DNA of 64,000 nt from Gammaproteobacteria bacterium Ga0077536 (GCA_001464935.1 LNEL01000051.1:1-64000); one strand, 5' to 3'; counted from the first letter of the stretch, positions 44,357 to 53,757 are shown. The notes: generated from the sequence alone by a model not told the origin. Numbers and translations are program-made.

Positions 44357-45976
44357 TCAGCGGCGAAAGACGAACGACGCGTAGTCGGCGCCGACGATCC
44401 GGTCGAGTTCCTGCATGTACGCGGCCATGCCTTCCATGAAGAACATCGAGGCTTTCGGCTTGCCCGGCACGTTCGCGCCGTTGATCCAGCTGTCGACCTG
44501 CGGGAACAGCGTCAACTCGGCACCGGCGCGACAGCGCTCGACCCACTGATGTTCGACCGCGCTGTCGGTGTCGATCGAGCGGTAGTCGCGGTTGCGCGCA
44601 TGCACGATCAGATTGGTCATCCAGTTGATCTGGTATTCGTGCACCAGCGGCTGGCTGGTGAACGGGCCGAACGGGCCGAAGATCATGAAGAGGTTCGGAA
44701 AGTCGGCAATCGTCATGCCGGCGAATGCCTGCGGTCCGTGCGTCCACTTGTCCTGCAGGCGGCGTCCGCCACGGCCCACGGTGTCGATCTTCAGATAGTT
44801 GCCGGTCACCGCATCGAAGCCGGTCGCGAAGATGATCACGTCGAGCCCGATTTCCGCCGCCGTCGTGCGAATGCCGCGCGCCGTGATCTCGACGACAGGT
44901 GTGGCCTTCACGTCGACCAGCGTCACGTTGTCGCGATTGAAGCATTCGTAGTAACCGTCGACCGCGAGCGGGCGCTTGGCGTAGAGATCGGTCGGACACA
45001 GGCGCGTGGCCACCGCCGGATCCTCGACCGTCTGACGGATTTTCGCGCGGATGAACTCGGTTGCCGTGTCATTGGCCTCGCGGCTGACGACGATATCGCC
45101 GAAGGTCTCGAGCATGAAACCGAATCCGCCACCCTTCTGCCAGGCCGCCTCGTAGACGCGCGCGCGCGTGTCGGCCGACACGCTCAACGCGGAGGTCGTG
45201 CTCTCCTCGAGGCCGAAAACAGAGGCTGTGTTCAACGCGCGCGCCACGTAGCCCGCAGGGTCGGCCGTCATCTGAGCGCGACGCTCGGCCGGGAACGGGC
45301 CGCAGCCGAGGGGTACGACGTATTGCGGCGTGCGCTGGAAGACATGCAGGTGTCCGGCCTGTGGCGCGAGCGCAGTGATGATCTGAATACCGGTGGAGCC
45401 GGTGCCGATCACGCCGATGCGCTTGCCCGCGAGGTCGAGGCCGGCGGCCGGCCAGCGCGCGGCATGATGGATCTGGCCCTCGAAGCGTTCCGCACCCGGA
45501 AAGCTCGGCATGTTCGTCGACGACAACAGGCCCACGCCCTCGATCAGGTAGCGCGCCGAGACGCGCTCGCCGCGGCCTGTCGTCAGCCACCACCGCGCGG
45601 CGGCCTCGTCCCATTCGGCTTTGACGATGCGCGTGTTGAAATGAATCGAGCGTTTGAGATCGTGGCGATCGGCGACGGCGTTCAGATAGGCCAGCACTTC
45701 GGGCTGGCGCGGATAGCGCTCGCTCCACTGCCAGGTACGGAACAGAGCCTCGTCGAACGAATAGCAGTAAATCGACGCTTCGGTGTCCACACGGCAGCCC
45801 GGGTAGCGGTTCCAGTACCAGGTGCCGCCGACGCCGCCCGCGTCATCGAAGGCCTCGGCCCTGAACCCCAACTGATCGCGCAGACGCTGCAAGGCGTACA
45901 GGCCTCCGACCCCGCTGCCGATCACGGCAGCGTCGAGGACGAGACCATCGAGTGTGTCAGCTGAATCCGGTGCCAT
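44357..45976 (-). CDS. Flavin-containing (Baeyer-Villiger-type) monooxygenase
   Basis: A 539-residue FAD/NADPH monooxygenase. The first Rossmann motif is DAAVIGSGVGGLYALQRL, the BVMO fingerprint FEGQIHHAARWP (FxGxxxHxxxWP) is intact, and the NADP-binding motif is RIGVIGTGSTGIQIITALA. GGVGGTWYWNRYPGCRVDTE is the typical N-terminal block. It should insert oxygen into a ketone or oxidise a heteroatom. The ATG at 45976 has a G-run ribosome site just upstream. Substrate unknown; steroid, terpene or cyclic ketones are common for relatives. Confidence 0.92.
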   Translation of the reverse strand: MAPDSADTLDGLVLDAAVIGSGVGGLYALQRLRDQLGFRAEAFDDAGGVGGTWYWNRYPGCRVDTEASIYCYSFDEALFRTWQWSERYPRQPEVLAYLNAVADRHDLKRSIHFNTRIVKAEWDEAAARWWLTTGRGERVSARYLIEGVGLLSSTNMPSFPGAERFEGQIHHAARWPAAGLDLAGKRIGVIGTGSTGIQIITALAPQAGHLHVFQRTPQYVVPLGCGPFPAERRAQMTADPAGYVARALNTASVFGLEESTTSALSVSADTRARVYEAAWQKGGGFGFMLETFGDIVVSREANDTATEFIRAKIRQTVEDPAVATRLCPTDLYAKRPLAVDGYYECFNRDNVTLVDVKATPVVEITARGIRTTAAEIGLDVIIFATGFDAVTGNYLKIDTVGRGGRRLQDKWTHGPQAFAGMTIADFPNLFMIFGPFGPFTSQPLVHEYQINWMTNLIVHARNRDYRSIDTDSAVEHQWVERCRAGAELTLFPQVDSWINGANVPGKPKASMFFMEGMAAYMQELDRIVGADYASFVFRR

Positions 45977-46225
45977 CGCCCCCCCCAATGAGTGGCCGCA
46001 TGATGGGCGCTGGAGTCGCGTCCCGGCAAGCCGGCCCGACCCCGTGCCGGTCCGAGATCGCCGCACCGGCCCCCGCCGGACGGGCCCCGGCCGACGCGCG
46101 GCGCCCTGCCTGTCGGTGCCCGACAGTGACCCGAGCCGGGACGGCGGTCACAGGGATGTTCCGCCCCGCCTTCCCGAAAGGCCCCGAGCCTGCCACGATG
46201 CACGGTTGGAATTGCCGCAACGACC

Positions 46226-49200
46226 ATGAAACTGACCCACGACCACATCCTGCGCGCCGTCGGCAACTCGAGCTACCAGCGTGGCATGCGCTACCACGCC
46301 GGTGGCAAGGTGCTCGAATTCAAGGCCACGCCGAGCAGCAGCGGCATCCGGCTCGTCGCCAGCACGTCCGGCAGCAATGGCGAGGTCTACACGCAGACCA
46401 TCGATCTGAGTGAAACCGGCCGCAGCGTCGACGTCGACGGCAACTGCACCTGCGCCGTGCTGTACAACTGCAAGCACGTCGCTGCGGCGTGCAGCGCGTG
46501 GCTCGCCAGCCTCGACATGCCGACCACCGTGCCGCCGGGTCCGCCGGCGATCATGCAGTGGCTGGGGCAGGTGGCGAAGGCCGGCGCGCCCGAGCCTGCC
46601 ATCGAGCCCGGCGACGAGTACGTGGTCTACCTGTTCGAGGCCGTGGCACCCGGACGCGACGCCGATGCGCGCGAAGCCGTGCGCATCGAGCCGCGCGTGG
46701 TCAAACTGAGCGCCAAAGGCAAGATCAGCCGCGGGCGCGCGATCGACCTCGACACCTTCGGCATCGGCTACGGCACGGCGGCACGCGTGACGACCCCGCT
46801 CGACCGCGAAATCGCGACCCTGATGTCCGGCCTGAACGTCTATCACGCCGGTTATGCGATCCGCGGCCGCGCGGCGTTCCATGCACTGCAGTTGATCGTC
46901 GACAGCGGACGCGCGCACTGGGGCACCCCTTCCAGCCCACCGCTGACGCACGGCCCCCGCCGCAGCCTGCTGCTGCGCTGGGTGCCGCGCACGGCGACCC
47001 TGATCACGCTCGATGCGGACGTCGACGGCGGCGGCCACGTGCTGCCGACCGAGCCACCGCTGTACATCGATCCCGAAACGCAGCTCGTCGGCCCGCTCGA
47101 CAGTGGCGGCCTGAGCGGCGCACAGCTCGCGCTGTTCGCGTCGGCGCCCCCGCTGCCATCGGTGCAGGCGATGACGGTCGCCACGGCCCTGGTGTCGAAC
47201 TTCTCCCGCGTACCGATTCCACCGCCGGTGAATCTCGACATTCGCGAGAACACGGGCCAGACCCCGCGCCCGATCGTATCGCTGCGCGGCGCGCCCGATG
47301 CCGACGGCGCGCGCGCGTTCCTGCTGCTCGACATGGCTTACGGCGACGACGTCCTGCCGGCCGATGCCAACGTCGCCACCAGCACGCGGCAGACGCCGAC
47401 CGGCTTCGTCAGCGTGAACCGCGACCGGGCGCGCGAGTCGGCCACGCACGAGCGCCTGCGCGACTACGGTTTCGAACGCGCGTTGCGCTCACCCGATCCC
47501 CAGCGTCCCGACGCCGCGGCCTACGTGGCCCACGGCGAGAACGATGCCGACAGCGCGGCGCGCTGGGCGGCGCTGTTGCGCGATCGCGCGCTGCTCGAGG
47601 CAGACGGCTGGCAGATTGTCGTCGACGACAGTTTCCCGCTGCGCTTCGAAGCCGCTGACTGGTTCGCCGATGTCGATGAAGGCAGCGGCATCGACTGGTT
47701 CTCGCTGTCGTTCCATTTTCAGGTCGGACAGGAGCGCGTGCCGCTGCTGGACGCACTGGAGCCCGTGCTGGGCATGGACTGGTCGCGCCTGCCCGAGATC
47801 GTCGTCGTGCCGATCGGCCGACAGCGCTACGTCGAAATTCCGGGCGCGCGGCTGCAGCCGCTGCTCGATCTGCTGGCGGCGCTGTTCGACCGCACGCCCG
47901 GCGGTGCCGGATCGAGCACGCGGCTGTCGCGCTTCGACGCCCCGCTGCTCACCGAACTCGTCGAGCGCGGCGTGCAGGTCAACGGCGGACACGCGTGGCG
48001 CGAACTCGCCGAGCGACTGCGCCACTTCGAGGGTCTGGCGCCGGTCACACCCGATCCGGGACTCGAGGCGACGCTGCGGCCATATCAGCTGACGGGCGTT
48101 GCGTGGCTGCAGTTCCTGCGCGAATACGGCTTCCACGGCATCCTTGCCGACGACATGGGCCTCGGCAAGACGCTGCAGACGCTGGCGCACCTGCTCCTCG
48201 AAAAATCCGCCGGCCGCCTGACGGCGCCGGCCCTGATCGTGGCGCCGACGAGCCTGATGGGAAACTGGCGGCGCGAAGCGGCGCGTTTCGCACCGACGCT
48301 CAGCGTCGAAGTGCTGCACGGACCCGAGCGGCACGAACGCTACGAGACGGCCGCCAGCGCCGACCTGCTGTTGACCACCTATCCGCTGCTGTCGCGCGAC
48401 GGCGACCGCCTGCAGCATTTCAGGTTTCACAGCGTGATTCTCGACGAGGCGCAGCACATCAAGAATCCGCGCGCGAAAGCCGCACAGGTCGCGCGCACGC
48501 TGAAAGCCGAACATCGGCTGTGCCTGACCGGCACCCCGCTCGAGAACCATCTCGGCGAACTGTGGGCGCTGTTCGATTTCCTGATGCCGGGCTTCCTCGG
48601 CGATGCGGAGAGTTTTCGCCGCGTGTATCGCACGCCGATTGAAATCCAGCACGACCTCGCGCGCGCGGACGGACTGGCGCGCCGCGTCGCGCCGTTCATG
48701 CTTCGCCGCACGAAACAGGCCGTGGCGACCGAACTGCCGCCGAAGACCGAGATCGTGCAACGCATCGCGTTCGACACCACGCAGGCCGAGCTGTACGAGA
48801 GCGTGCGCGTCGCCGTCGACCGGCGCGTGCGCGACGCGATCGCGCAGCAGGGCCTCGCGCGCAGCCACATCACGGTGCTCGACGCCCTGCTGAAACTGCG
48901 CCAGGTGTGCTGCGATCCGCGGCTGCTGCCGGTCGACAGCAACACGCGTCCCGCACCGTCGGCCAAGCTCGAACGCCTGCTCGAACTGATCGAGGAACTG
49001 CGCGCGGAGCGTCGGCGCGTGCTGGTGTTCTCGCAGTTCACATCGATGCTCGCGCTGATTGAACAGGCGCTCGACCACCAGGGCATCCGCTACACCAAGC
49101 TGACCGGCAAGACCAAACGGCGCGACGACGCGATCGACAGCTTTCGTCGCGGCGACGTCGACATCTTCCTGATCAGCCTGAAGGCCGGCGGCGTCGGCCT

Positions 49201-49486
49201 GAACCTGCCCGAGGCCGATACCGTCATTCATTACGATCCGTGGTGGAACCCGGCCGCCGAAGCGCAGGCGACCGATCGCGCGCACCGCATCGGCCAGACC
49301 CAGCCCGTGTTCGTCTACAAACTGATCGTCGAGAACAGCGTCGAGGAAAAAATGCTCGAGCTGCAGGCGCGCAAACGCTCGCTGGCCGCCGGCGTGTACG
49401 CGGAACACGACGGCGCCGCGGGTCCGTTGCTCGACGCCAAAACGCTCGCGGATCTGTTCGAGCCACTCGTCATCGATTCGCCGTGA
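46226..49486 (+). CDS. SNF2-family helicase with N-terminal SWIM zinc finger
   Basis: A 1086-residue protein. Residues ~55-90 carry a SWIM zinc finger (GNCTCAVLYNCKHVAAACSA: CxC...CxH). A long middle region resembles the bacterial SNF2-associated domain, and the C-terminal half holds an SNF2 ATPase with LADDMGLGKTLQTLAHLLLE (Walker A), VILDEAQHIKNP (DEAQ), CLTGTPLENHLGELWALFDF and the last helicase block YDPWWNPAAEAQATDRAHR ending IGQ. It is expected to translocate on DNA and remodel protein-DNA complexes, with proposed links to repair or transcription. Monocistronic; starts 46226, weak ribosome site. Confidence 0.95.
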   Translation: MKLTHDHILRAVGNSSYQRGMRYHAGGKVLEFKATPSSSGIRLVASTSGSNGEVYTQTIDLSETGRSVDVDGNCTCAVLYNCKHVAAACSAWLASLDMPTTVPPGPPAIMQWLGQVAKAGAPEPAIEPGDEYVVYLFEAVAPGRDADAREAVRIEPRVVKLSAKGKISRGRAIDLDTFGIGYGTAARVTTPLDREIATLMSGLNVYHAGYAIRGRAAFHALQLIVDSGRAHWGTPSSPPLTHGPRRSLLLRWVPRTATLITLDADVDGGGHVLPTEPPLYIDPETQLVGPLDSGGLSGAQLALFASAPPLPSVQAMTVATALVSNFSRVPIPPPVNLDIRENTGQTPRPIVSLRGAPDADGARAFLLLDMAYGDDVLPADANVATSTRQTPTGFVSVNRDRARESATHERLRDYGFERALRSPDPQRPDAAAYVAHGENDADSAARWAALLRDRALLEADGWQIVVDDSFPLRFEAADWFADVDEGSGIDWFSLSFHFQVGQERVPLLDALEPVLGMDWSRLPEIVVVPIGRQRYVEIPGARLQPLLDLLAALFDRTPGGAGSSTRLSRFDAPLLTELVERGVQVNGGHAWRELAERLRHFEGLAPVTPDPGLEATLRPYQLTGVAWLQFLREYGFHGILADDMGLGKTLQTLAHLLLEKSAGRLTAPALIVAPTSLMGNWRREAARFAPTLSVEVLHGPERHERYETAASADLLLTTYPLLSRDGDRLQHFRFHSVILDEAQHIKNPRAKAAQVARTLKAEHRLCLTGTPLENHLGELWALFDFLMPGFLGDAESFRRVYRTPIEIQHDLARADGLARRVAPFMLRRTKQAVATELPPKTEIVQRIAFDTTQAELYESVRVAVDRRVRDAIAQQGLARSHITVLDALLKLRQVCCDPRLLPVDSNTRPAPSAKLERLLELIEELRAERRRVLVFSQFTSMLALIEQALDHQGIRYTKLTGKTKRRDDAIDSFRRGDVDIFLISLKAGGVGLNLPEADTVIHYDPWWNPAAEAQATDRAHRIGQTQPVFVYKLIVENSVEEKMLELQARKRSLAAGVYAEHDGAAGPLLDAKTLADLFEPLVIDSP

Positions 49487-49493
49487 CGGACAG

Positions 49494-49517
49494 CGGGCCC
49501 GCCAGCAGCAGGGCCCG
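49494..49517. terminator. Bidirectional terminator-like hairpin
   Basis: CGGGCCC and GGGCCCG are perfect seven-base arms around a ten-base loop, between convergent SNF2 helicase and ubiC. It overlaps the base next to the ubiC stop codon, so it can end both transcripts. Confidence 0.5.
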
Positions 49518-50054
49518 TCAGGCGCCGCGCTGCCCGACATCCGGCAGGAACACCTCGCGCAGCGTCAGTGCATGCGGGCCAAGCGTGAAGAGAGACCGTC
49601 GGACCCACAGTGCCTGCGCCGGGAGTTCCCGTCGCGCGAGCGCATCACGCACCACATCGACGTCCGCCGGCAGGCACGCGTAATCGAAACCCGGCCGACG
49701 CACGGCACCGTGCGCGGCCAGCGCCTCCCCGAGTGCAGTGCTGCCGATCCGGGCCAGCCAGGGTTCGGCGGCGAGTGTCGCGGCCGGCACGCGGGTCTGG
49801 GCGTAGACCCAGGCGCGACCGTCGCAGCACAGTTCGACCTCACGCAGATGATCGCCCCGTTCGAGTCGCTCGCTGAGCACGTTCATGCGGAACGCCGCAC
49901 CGCAGGTGTCACGCATGCGCTGCGTCAGCAGGCCGGGGGTCTGCAGCCAGCTGCGCAGGTTTTCGTCTGCTTCGTGGCGGGCCAGCAGCGCCGCTGACAG
50001 CCACGGCACGGACAGCGCGCTGTCGGCCACAGGGACATGTTCGTCGTCGTCCAT
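49518..50054 (-). CDS. ubiC: Chorismate lyase, ubiquinone biosynthesis
   Basis: A 178-residue UbiC: it splits chorismate into 4-hydroxybenzoate and pyruvate, the first committed step of ubiquinone synthesis. Family features are TPGLLTQRMRDTCGAAFRMN near residue 40, LREVELCCDGRAWVYAQTRV, STALGEALAAHGAVRRPGF and the active-site end RRSLFTLGPHALTLREVFLP, whose Glu is the catalytic position. UbiC is normally ~165 residues, so length fits. ubiA is not adjacent. It lies convergent with the SNF2 gene. Confidence 0.88.
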   Translation of the reverse strand: MDDDEHVPVADSALSVPWLSAALLARHEADENLRSWLQTPGLLTQRMRDTCGAAFRMNVLSERLERGDHLREVELCCDGRAWVYAQTRVPAATLAAEPWLARIGSTALGEALAAHGAVRRPGFDYACLPADVDVVRDALARRELPAQALWVRRSLFTLGPHALTLREVFLPDVGQRGA

Positions 50055-50188
50055 CCGGGATCCACGGGCGGGTCACATTCGTCACGAGTATACAATCCCG
50101 ACGGCCGCGCCGTCGAAAGCGTCCGTCGATCTCCGCGCGCGATCGCCCAGGCCTGAACGGGTGCGTGCCCGGCGGGACGCCGGCAGGA

Positions 50189-50812
50189 TTACCCGAGTCT
50201 GCGACGTACCAGACCAAGCCCCCCGAGCGCGGCGCCGAACAGCCAGACCGCCGCCGGCAGCGGGACGCTCGCCACCAGCGACACCTGGTCGATGAACCTG
50301 TCCTGCGCGGGCAGCGGCCCGGGAATATCCGCTGGCGAGAAGACGATCGAGTGGATACCGGGTCCGAGATCAAGGCGCAGCGTGCGGGCATTCCACGTCC
50401 CGTCGATGCCTTCGTTGGCGTCATAGCGGGTCCCGGCCGGCGTCCCGCTGACGACAACGGTGTATGGCGCTTCCTGAAAAGACGCCGCGGCGTTGTCATG
50501 CCACGTCAGGTCATAACTGCCCCCGACGGCAATCGAGAAATCCTGCCGCAGGGAGAAAGCCGACGTGTTGCCGAGGTCGACGAACTGCGCGCCGTCGAAG
50601 GCAGGTATCGAACCGCTGGCGGGATTGATCACGAAGCCCGGGCTGCCCACCCATTGCCATGCCGTCGGCGTGACGCTGGCCGCGACACCGTCGGCCAGCG
50701 CCGGCGACTCGAAGCTGCCGTTCTCGAGGATGTTGGCCGAGGCCGCCAGCGCAGGCTGGCCGAGGGCGAGGCCGCTGCAAAGCATGTACACAGAAATTCG
50801 ATGCATGCGCAT
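50189..50812 (-). CDS. VPLPA-CTERM sorting-domain secreted protein
   Basis: A 207-residue exported protein: signal peptide (MRMHRISVYMLCSGLALGQP to ALA), a carbohydrate-binding-like jelly-roll body (NILENGSFESPALADG, LRQDFSIAVGGSYDLTWHD) and a canonical tail VPLPAAVWLFGAALGGLGLV with closing RRR. This is the archetype of the VPLPA-CTERM sorting signal. It lies 17 bases after the next such gene on the same strand, so the two are one operon. Start could be either ATG at 50812 or 50806. Role unknown. Confidence 0.85.
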   Translation of the reverse strand: MRMHRISVYMLCSGLALGQPALAASANILENGSFESPALADGVAASVTPTAWQWVGSPGFVINPASGSIPAFDGAQFVDLGNTSAFSLRQDFSIAVGGSYDLTWHDNAAASFQEAPYTVVVSGTPAGTRYDANEGIDGTWNARTLRLDLGPGIHSIVFSPADIPGPLPAQDRFIDQVSLVASVPLPAAVWLFGAALGGLGLVRRRLG

Positions 50813-50829
50813 GTCACGTTTCTCCCGTT

Positions 50830-51573
50830 TCAGGTTTGATTGCCGGATTCACCGGTGGCGCCGGCGTGACGGCGCAATCGCGGCGCAAGACCCAGCAGCG
50901 CCGCGCCGATCAACCAGCCTGCCGCGGGCAATGGCACCGGCGAAAACTGTGCGGACAGATCGTCGACGTACTGCAGTGGCGTATCGGTTGAATTGGTATA
51001 TGGGCGTTCAACGGCGATCCGCAGCTCGTGCACACCCGCGGACAGGGCTATCGTCCCCGCCAAGGTGTTGCGGACGATCGCGCCGCCGGTCGCCCCTGGA
51101 AAGCCCGTGTTCACTTCGCCGAAGTGATGCGCGTCGAGCTCTGTCCCGTTGACGAGCAGTCGCACCGAACCGGCGTCGCCGTTGGTGAACAGCGGCACCC
51201 AGGTGGCGATGTCGAGCGCAAGTGCCAGCGTGCCCGCGCCGGTCGTGAACGCCTGGAACAGACCACCGCCGCCTGGCCCGGCACCCAGTGCCTCCTTGCC
51301 GGCATCGAAGGCCGCAGCGAAGGAGGCGCTGCCATCCCCGTCGACATCGAATGACAGTACCGCGGGCGTCGCCGGCTTCGGCGGACGCGGAAACACCGGG
51401 TCGCCAAGGGTGCCGGGAAACGCCTCCGACCCGAGCAGACCACCCGGGTTGGTGAACAGGGTCCACCCGCTGAAATCACCGGTTTCGAAACCAGGATTCG
51501 TGAACGTCGCCGCCAGACCCGGCGCAGTGTGCGACGCGATGAGGACAGCCATCAGGCCACTGGAAAATCGCAT
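50830..51573 (-). CDS. VPLPA-CTERM sorting-domain secreted protein
   Basis: A 247-residue exported protein: signal peptide (SSGLMAVLIASHTAPGLAA), then TFTNPGFETGDFSGWTLFTN, a common opening of these sandwich proteins, a Gly-rich body, and a tail FSPVPLPAAGWLIGAALLGL with closing RLRR. The start at 51573 is chosen because GGGGAACGG precedes MRFSSG and leads straight into the signal peptide; the track-length alternative adds 11 residues without a ribosome site. Together with the gene 17 bases downstream it forms a two-gene operon of related sorting-tail proteins. Divergent from rsgA. Confidence 0.85.
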   Translation of the reverse strand: MRFSSGLMAVLIASHTAPGLAATFTNPGFETGDFSGWTLFTNPGGLLGSEAFPGTLGDPVFPRPPKPATPAVLSFDVDGDGSASFAAAFDAGKEALGAGPGGGGLFQAFTTGAGTLALALDIATWVPLFTNGDAGSVRLLVNGTELDAHHFGEVNTGFPGATGGAIVRNTLAGTIALSAGVHELRIAVERPYTNSTDTPLQYVDDLSAQFSPVPLPAAGWLIGAALLGLAPRLRRHAGATGESGNQT

Positions 51574-51755
51574 GCCGTTCCCCGTTGGTGGTTGATCGAT
51601 AATCAAGGCTAGTCACCCGGCGCAACTGCAACGCTGATCGGGATCATGAGAACGTCGGGAAGCGGCAGGCAGCGCGCACGGACCCGAGCGGTCGCCTGAC
51701 GCCCGGTATGCGAGAATCGAGCCCTGGTATCCAGACACCCGGGCAAAGCCACCCC

Positions 51756-52781
51756 ATGACCCGCAGACGCCTCAGCGACCAACAGAAGAAGCGCATCGCG
51801 ACGATTCAGGAGAATCGCCGTCAGCGCTCGGTGGCGAAAGCCGATGCGGACGGTCCACACAGCGACGACAATACCGGCGAGCAGACCGGACGCGTCGTCG
51901 TGCGTCACGGCCGCAACCTCGTCATCCGCGCCGCTGACGATAGGCATGTCCCGGCCGTGTTTCGCGCGAACCTCGGCGAAGTGGTGTGCGGCGATCAGGT
52001 GATCTGGCAGGCCGGCGCGAACGGTGAGGGCGTGGTGGTCGCCGTGTCGCCACGCCGCAATGCGCTGATCCGCCCGGCCTTCGGCGGCCAGGAGAAGGCC
52101 ATCGCCGCGAACCTCTCGCTGCTGGTGGTGGTGCTCGCGCCCGAGCCCGAGCCGAGCGGTTTCCTCGTCGATCAATATCTCGTTGCCGCGCAGCGCATCG
52201 GCATCGAAGGCCTGATCTGCCTCAACAAGTCCGATCTGCTCGATGCCGAGGGCCGCGAACGTTTCCGGCAGCGGTTCGGCCTGTACGACGACATCGGCTA
52301 TCCCGTCATTCAGATCAGCGCGCGCACCGCACACGGCATGGCCCCGCTGCGCGAACGCATGCATGGCCAGACCAGCATCCTCGTCGGCCAGTCCGGCGTC
52401 GGCAAATCCTCGCTCGTCAACGCAATGGTCGCGCGCGAGCAGGCGCTCGAAGGCAGCCTGTCCGGCGCGACCGGACACGGCCGGCACACCACCTCGGCCG
52501 CCACGCTGTATCAGCTCGACGGCGGCGGTGAGCTGATCGATTCCCCGGGCGTGCGCAGCTTCCGCCTCGGACAGCTGAGCCAGTCGCAACTCGAGCAGGG
52601 CTTTCGCGAGTTCCTGCCGTATCTCGGGCAGTGCCGCTTCCACAACTGCGTTCACGTCGCGGAGCCCGACTGTGCCATCGGCGCGGCGGCCGCCAGCGGG
52701 CAGATCCATGCAGCACGCGTGGCAACCTATCGCCAACTGCTGGCCGCGAGTCAGGCCGGCACCGCGTACGGGGATGCCTGA
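51756..52781 (+). CDS. rsgA: RsgA, ribosome small-subunit biogenesis GTPase
   Basis: A 341-residue circularly permuted GTPase that checks late 30S maturation. An OB-fold leads (VVVRHGRNLVIRAADDRHVP), then the motif order typical of permutation: G4 NKSD, G5 ISART, G1 GQSGVGKSSLVN, G2 TGHGRHTTSAA and G3 DSPGVRSF. A C-terminal zinc region CRFHNCVHVAEPDC (Cys...Cys-x-His...Cys) follows. The ATG at 51756 gives MTRRRLSDQQKKRI, the standard start; 16 further upstream residues are not conserved. It is followed by the Mn riboswitch and the metal exporter but is functionally separate. Confidence 0.97.
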   Translation: MTRRRLSDQQKKRIATIQENRRQRSVAKADADGPHSDDNTGEQTGRVVVRHGRNLVIRAADDRHVPAVFRANLGEVVCGDQVIWQAGANGEGVVVAVSPRRNALIRPAFGGQEKAIAANLSLLVVVLAPEPEPSGFLVDQYLVAAQRIGIEGLICLNKSDLLDAEGRERFRQRFGLYDDIGYPVIQISARTAHGMAPLRERMHGQTSILVGQSGVGKSSLVNAMVAREQALEGSLSGATGHGRHTTSAATLYQLDGGGELIDSPGVRSFRLGQLSQSQLEQGFREFLPYLGQCRFHNCVHVAEPDCAIGAAAASGQIHAARVATYRQLLAASQAGTAYGDA

Positions 52782-52851
52782 CAGCGGCGGTGCGGCGCAC
52801 CGTCGCCGCGCACGGCGCTCGACTGACCCGATCGGATTCGCTACGCTCTGC

Positions 52852-52960
52852 GCGTCATTGGGGAGTAGCCGCTCTTCACGCTGAAGAGGCTTACGTCAAC
52901 ACACTTGGCCCGCAGGCCATGGCGTAAGCAGTTCCTTGCCTGGCAAGACCTTTGACCACC
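52852..52960 (+). promoter_or_regulatory. yybP-ykoY manganese riboswitch aptamer
   Basis: The conserved backbone is legible: GGGGAGTAGCC (52860-52870), a P2 hairpin CTCTTCA-CGC-TGAAGAG, then TACGTCAACACACTTGG, a hairpin GGCC-CGCA-GGCC, GGCGTAAGC and the closing CCTGGCAAGACCTTTGACC. This is the Mn2+-sensing yybP-ykoY class. It precedes a GDT1/MntX-type membrane protein gene, a standard target. P1 would pair the 5' GTCATTGG with the 3' CC.TTGAC. In known examples Mn2+ binding favours expression of the exporter. Confidence 0.93.
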
Positions 52961-52973
52961 GCGCGTCCGATCT

Positions 52974-53018
52974 GGCCGGAGATGCGTCGTGGTCAATCGT
53001 CCCGCATCCGGCCAAGGA
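52974..53018 (+). promoter_or_regulatory. Riboswitch expression platform hairpin over the ribosome site
   Basis: GGCCGGAGATGCG (52974-52986) pairs with CGCATCCGGCC (53003-53013) with a small bulge, directly abutting the ribosome site AAGGA at 53014-53018. The loop side carries GTGGTCAA (52989-52996), an exact complement of TTGACCAC (52952-52959), the 3' side of aptamer helix P1. So P1 and this anti-P1 pairing compete, giving a plausible translational switch for the downstream gene. Confidence 0.7.
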
Positions 53019-53024
53019 CATCAC

Positions 53025-53603
53025 ATGGAATCCCTGCTCGTCTCGACCGGCGTCGTCGCCCTCGCTGAAATCGGCGACAAAACCCAGCTGCTCGCTTTCC
53101 TCCTTGCCGCCCGTTTCAAGCGGCCGTTGCCGATCATTGCCGGCATTCTCTTGGCCACTGTCGTCAACCACGGGCTCGCCGGCGCACTCGGCGCGTGGAT
53201 CACGGCCAGCATCAGCCCCGCGACGCTGCGCTGGGTGCTGGGGCTGTCGTTCGTCGGCATGGCCATCTGGACACTGATCCCGGACAAGATCGAAGACGAG
53301 GAAACGCAGATTGCGCGTCGCTTCGGCGTGTTCGGCGCCACCCTGATCACGTTCTTCCTCGCCGAGATGGGCGACAAGACGCAGATTGCGACCGTCGCAA
53401 TGGCCGCGCACTACGCAGCGCCGCTGCTGGTGGTGTTCGGCACCACCCTCGGCATGCTGATCGCCGACGTGCCGGCCGTGTTCGTCGGCGACAAGCTCGC
53501 GCACCGCATCCCGATGCGCCTGGTGCACGGCATTGCCGCCGCCATCTTCGCGCTGCTCGGCGCGGCCACGCTGCTCGGCGTGGGTCGGGATCTCGGCTTC
53601 TGA
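53025..53603 (+). CDS. GDT1/TMEM165 (UPF0016)-family manganese exporter, MntX-like
   Basis: A 192-residue inner-membrane protein with six predicted helices and two copies of the family hallmark: ALAEIGDKTQLLAF near residue 14 and FLAEMGDKTQIATV near residue 113. Helix-loop symmetry reflects the internal duplication typical of UPF0016. Family members, including MntX, export Mn2+ or exchange cations for protons. The start is supported by the AAGGA ribosome site and the riboswitch directly ahead. It differs from MntP in fold. Mn-responsive regulation by the riboswitch is strongly implied. Confidence 0.93.
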   Translation: MESLLVSTGVVALAEIGDKTQLLAFLLAARFKRPLPIIAGILLATVVNHGLAGALGAWITASISPATLRWVLGLSFVGMAIWTLIPDKIEDEETQIARRFGVFGATLITFFLAEMGDKTQIATVAMAAHYAAPLLVVFGTTLGMLIADVPAVFVGDKLAHRIPMRLVHGIAAAIFALLGAATLLGVGRDLGF

Positions 53604-53757
53604 TACCTGGGGCATGCCCGTCACGGCATGCTTCCGACCGCCTGTCAGCCTGCGACAAAATGACGCAGCTCGCGACCGCCCGCGCTTGCGCCCGATCAAC
53701 CCGGCCACCCTGACCCGCGGGGTTAAATCCCGGCCATCTTCACTGCACGGGCCACTC

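Noticed and set aside
46148-47449. 433-codon minus-strand frame opposite the SNF2 gene
   Set aside because: Shadow frame; SNF2/SWIM motifs are on the plus strand.
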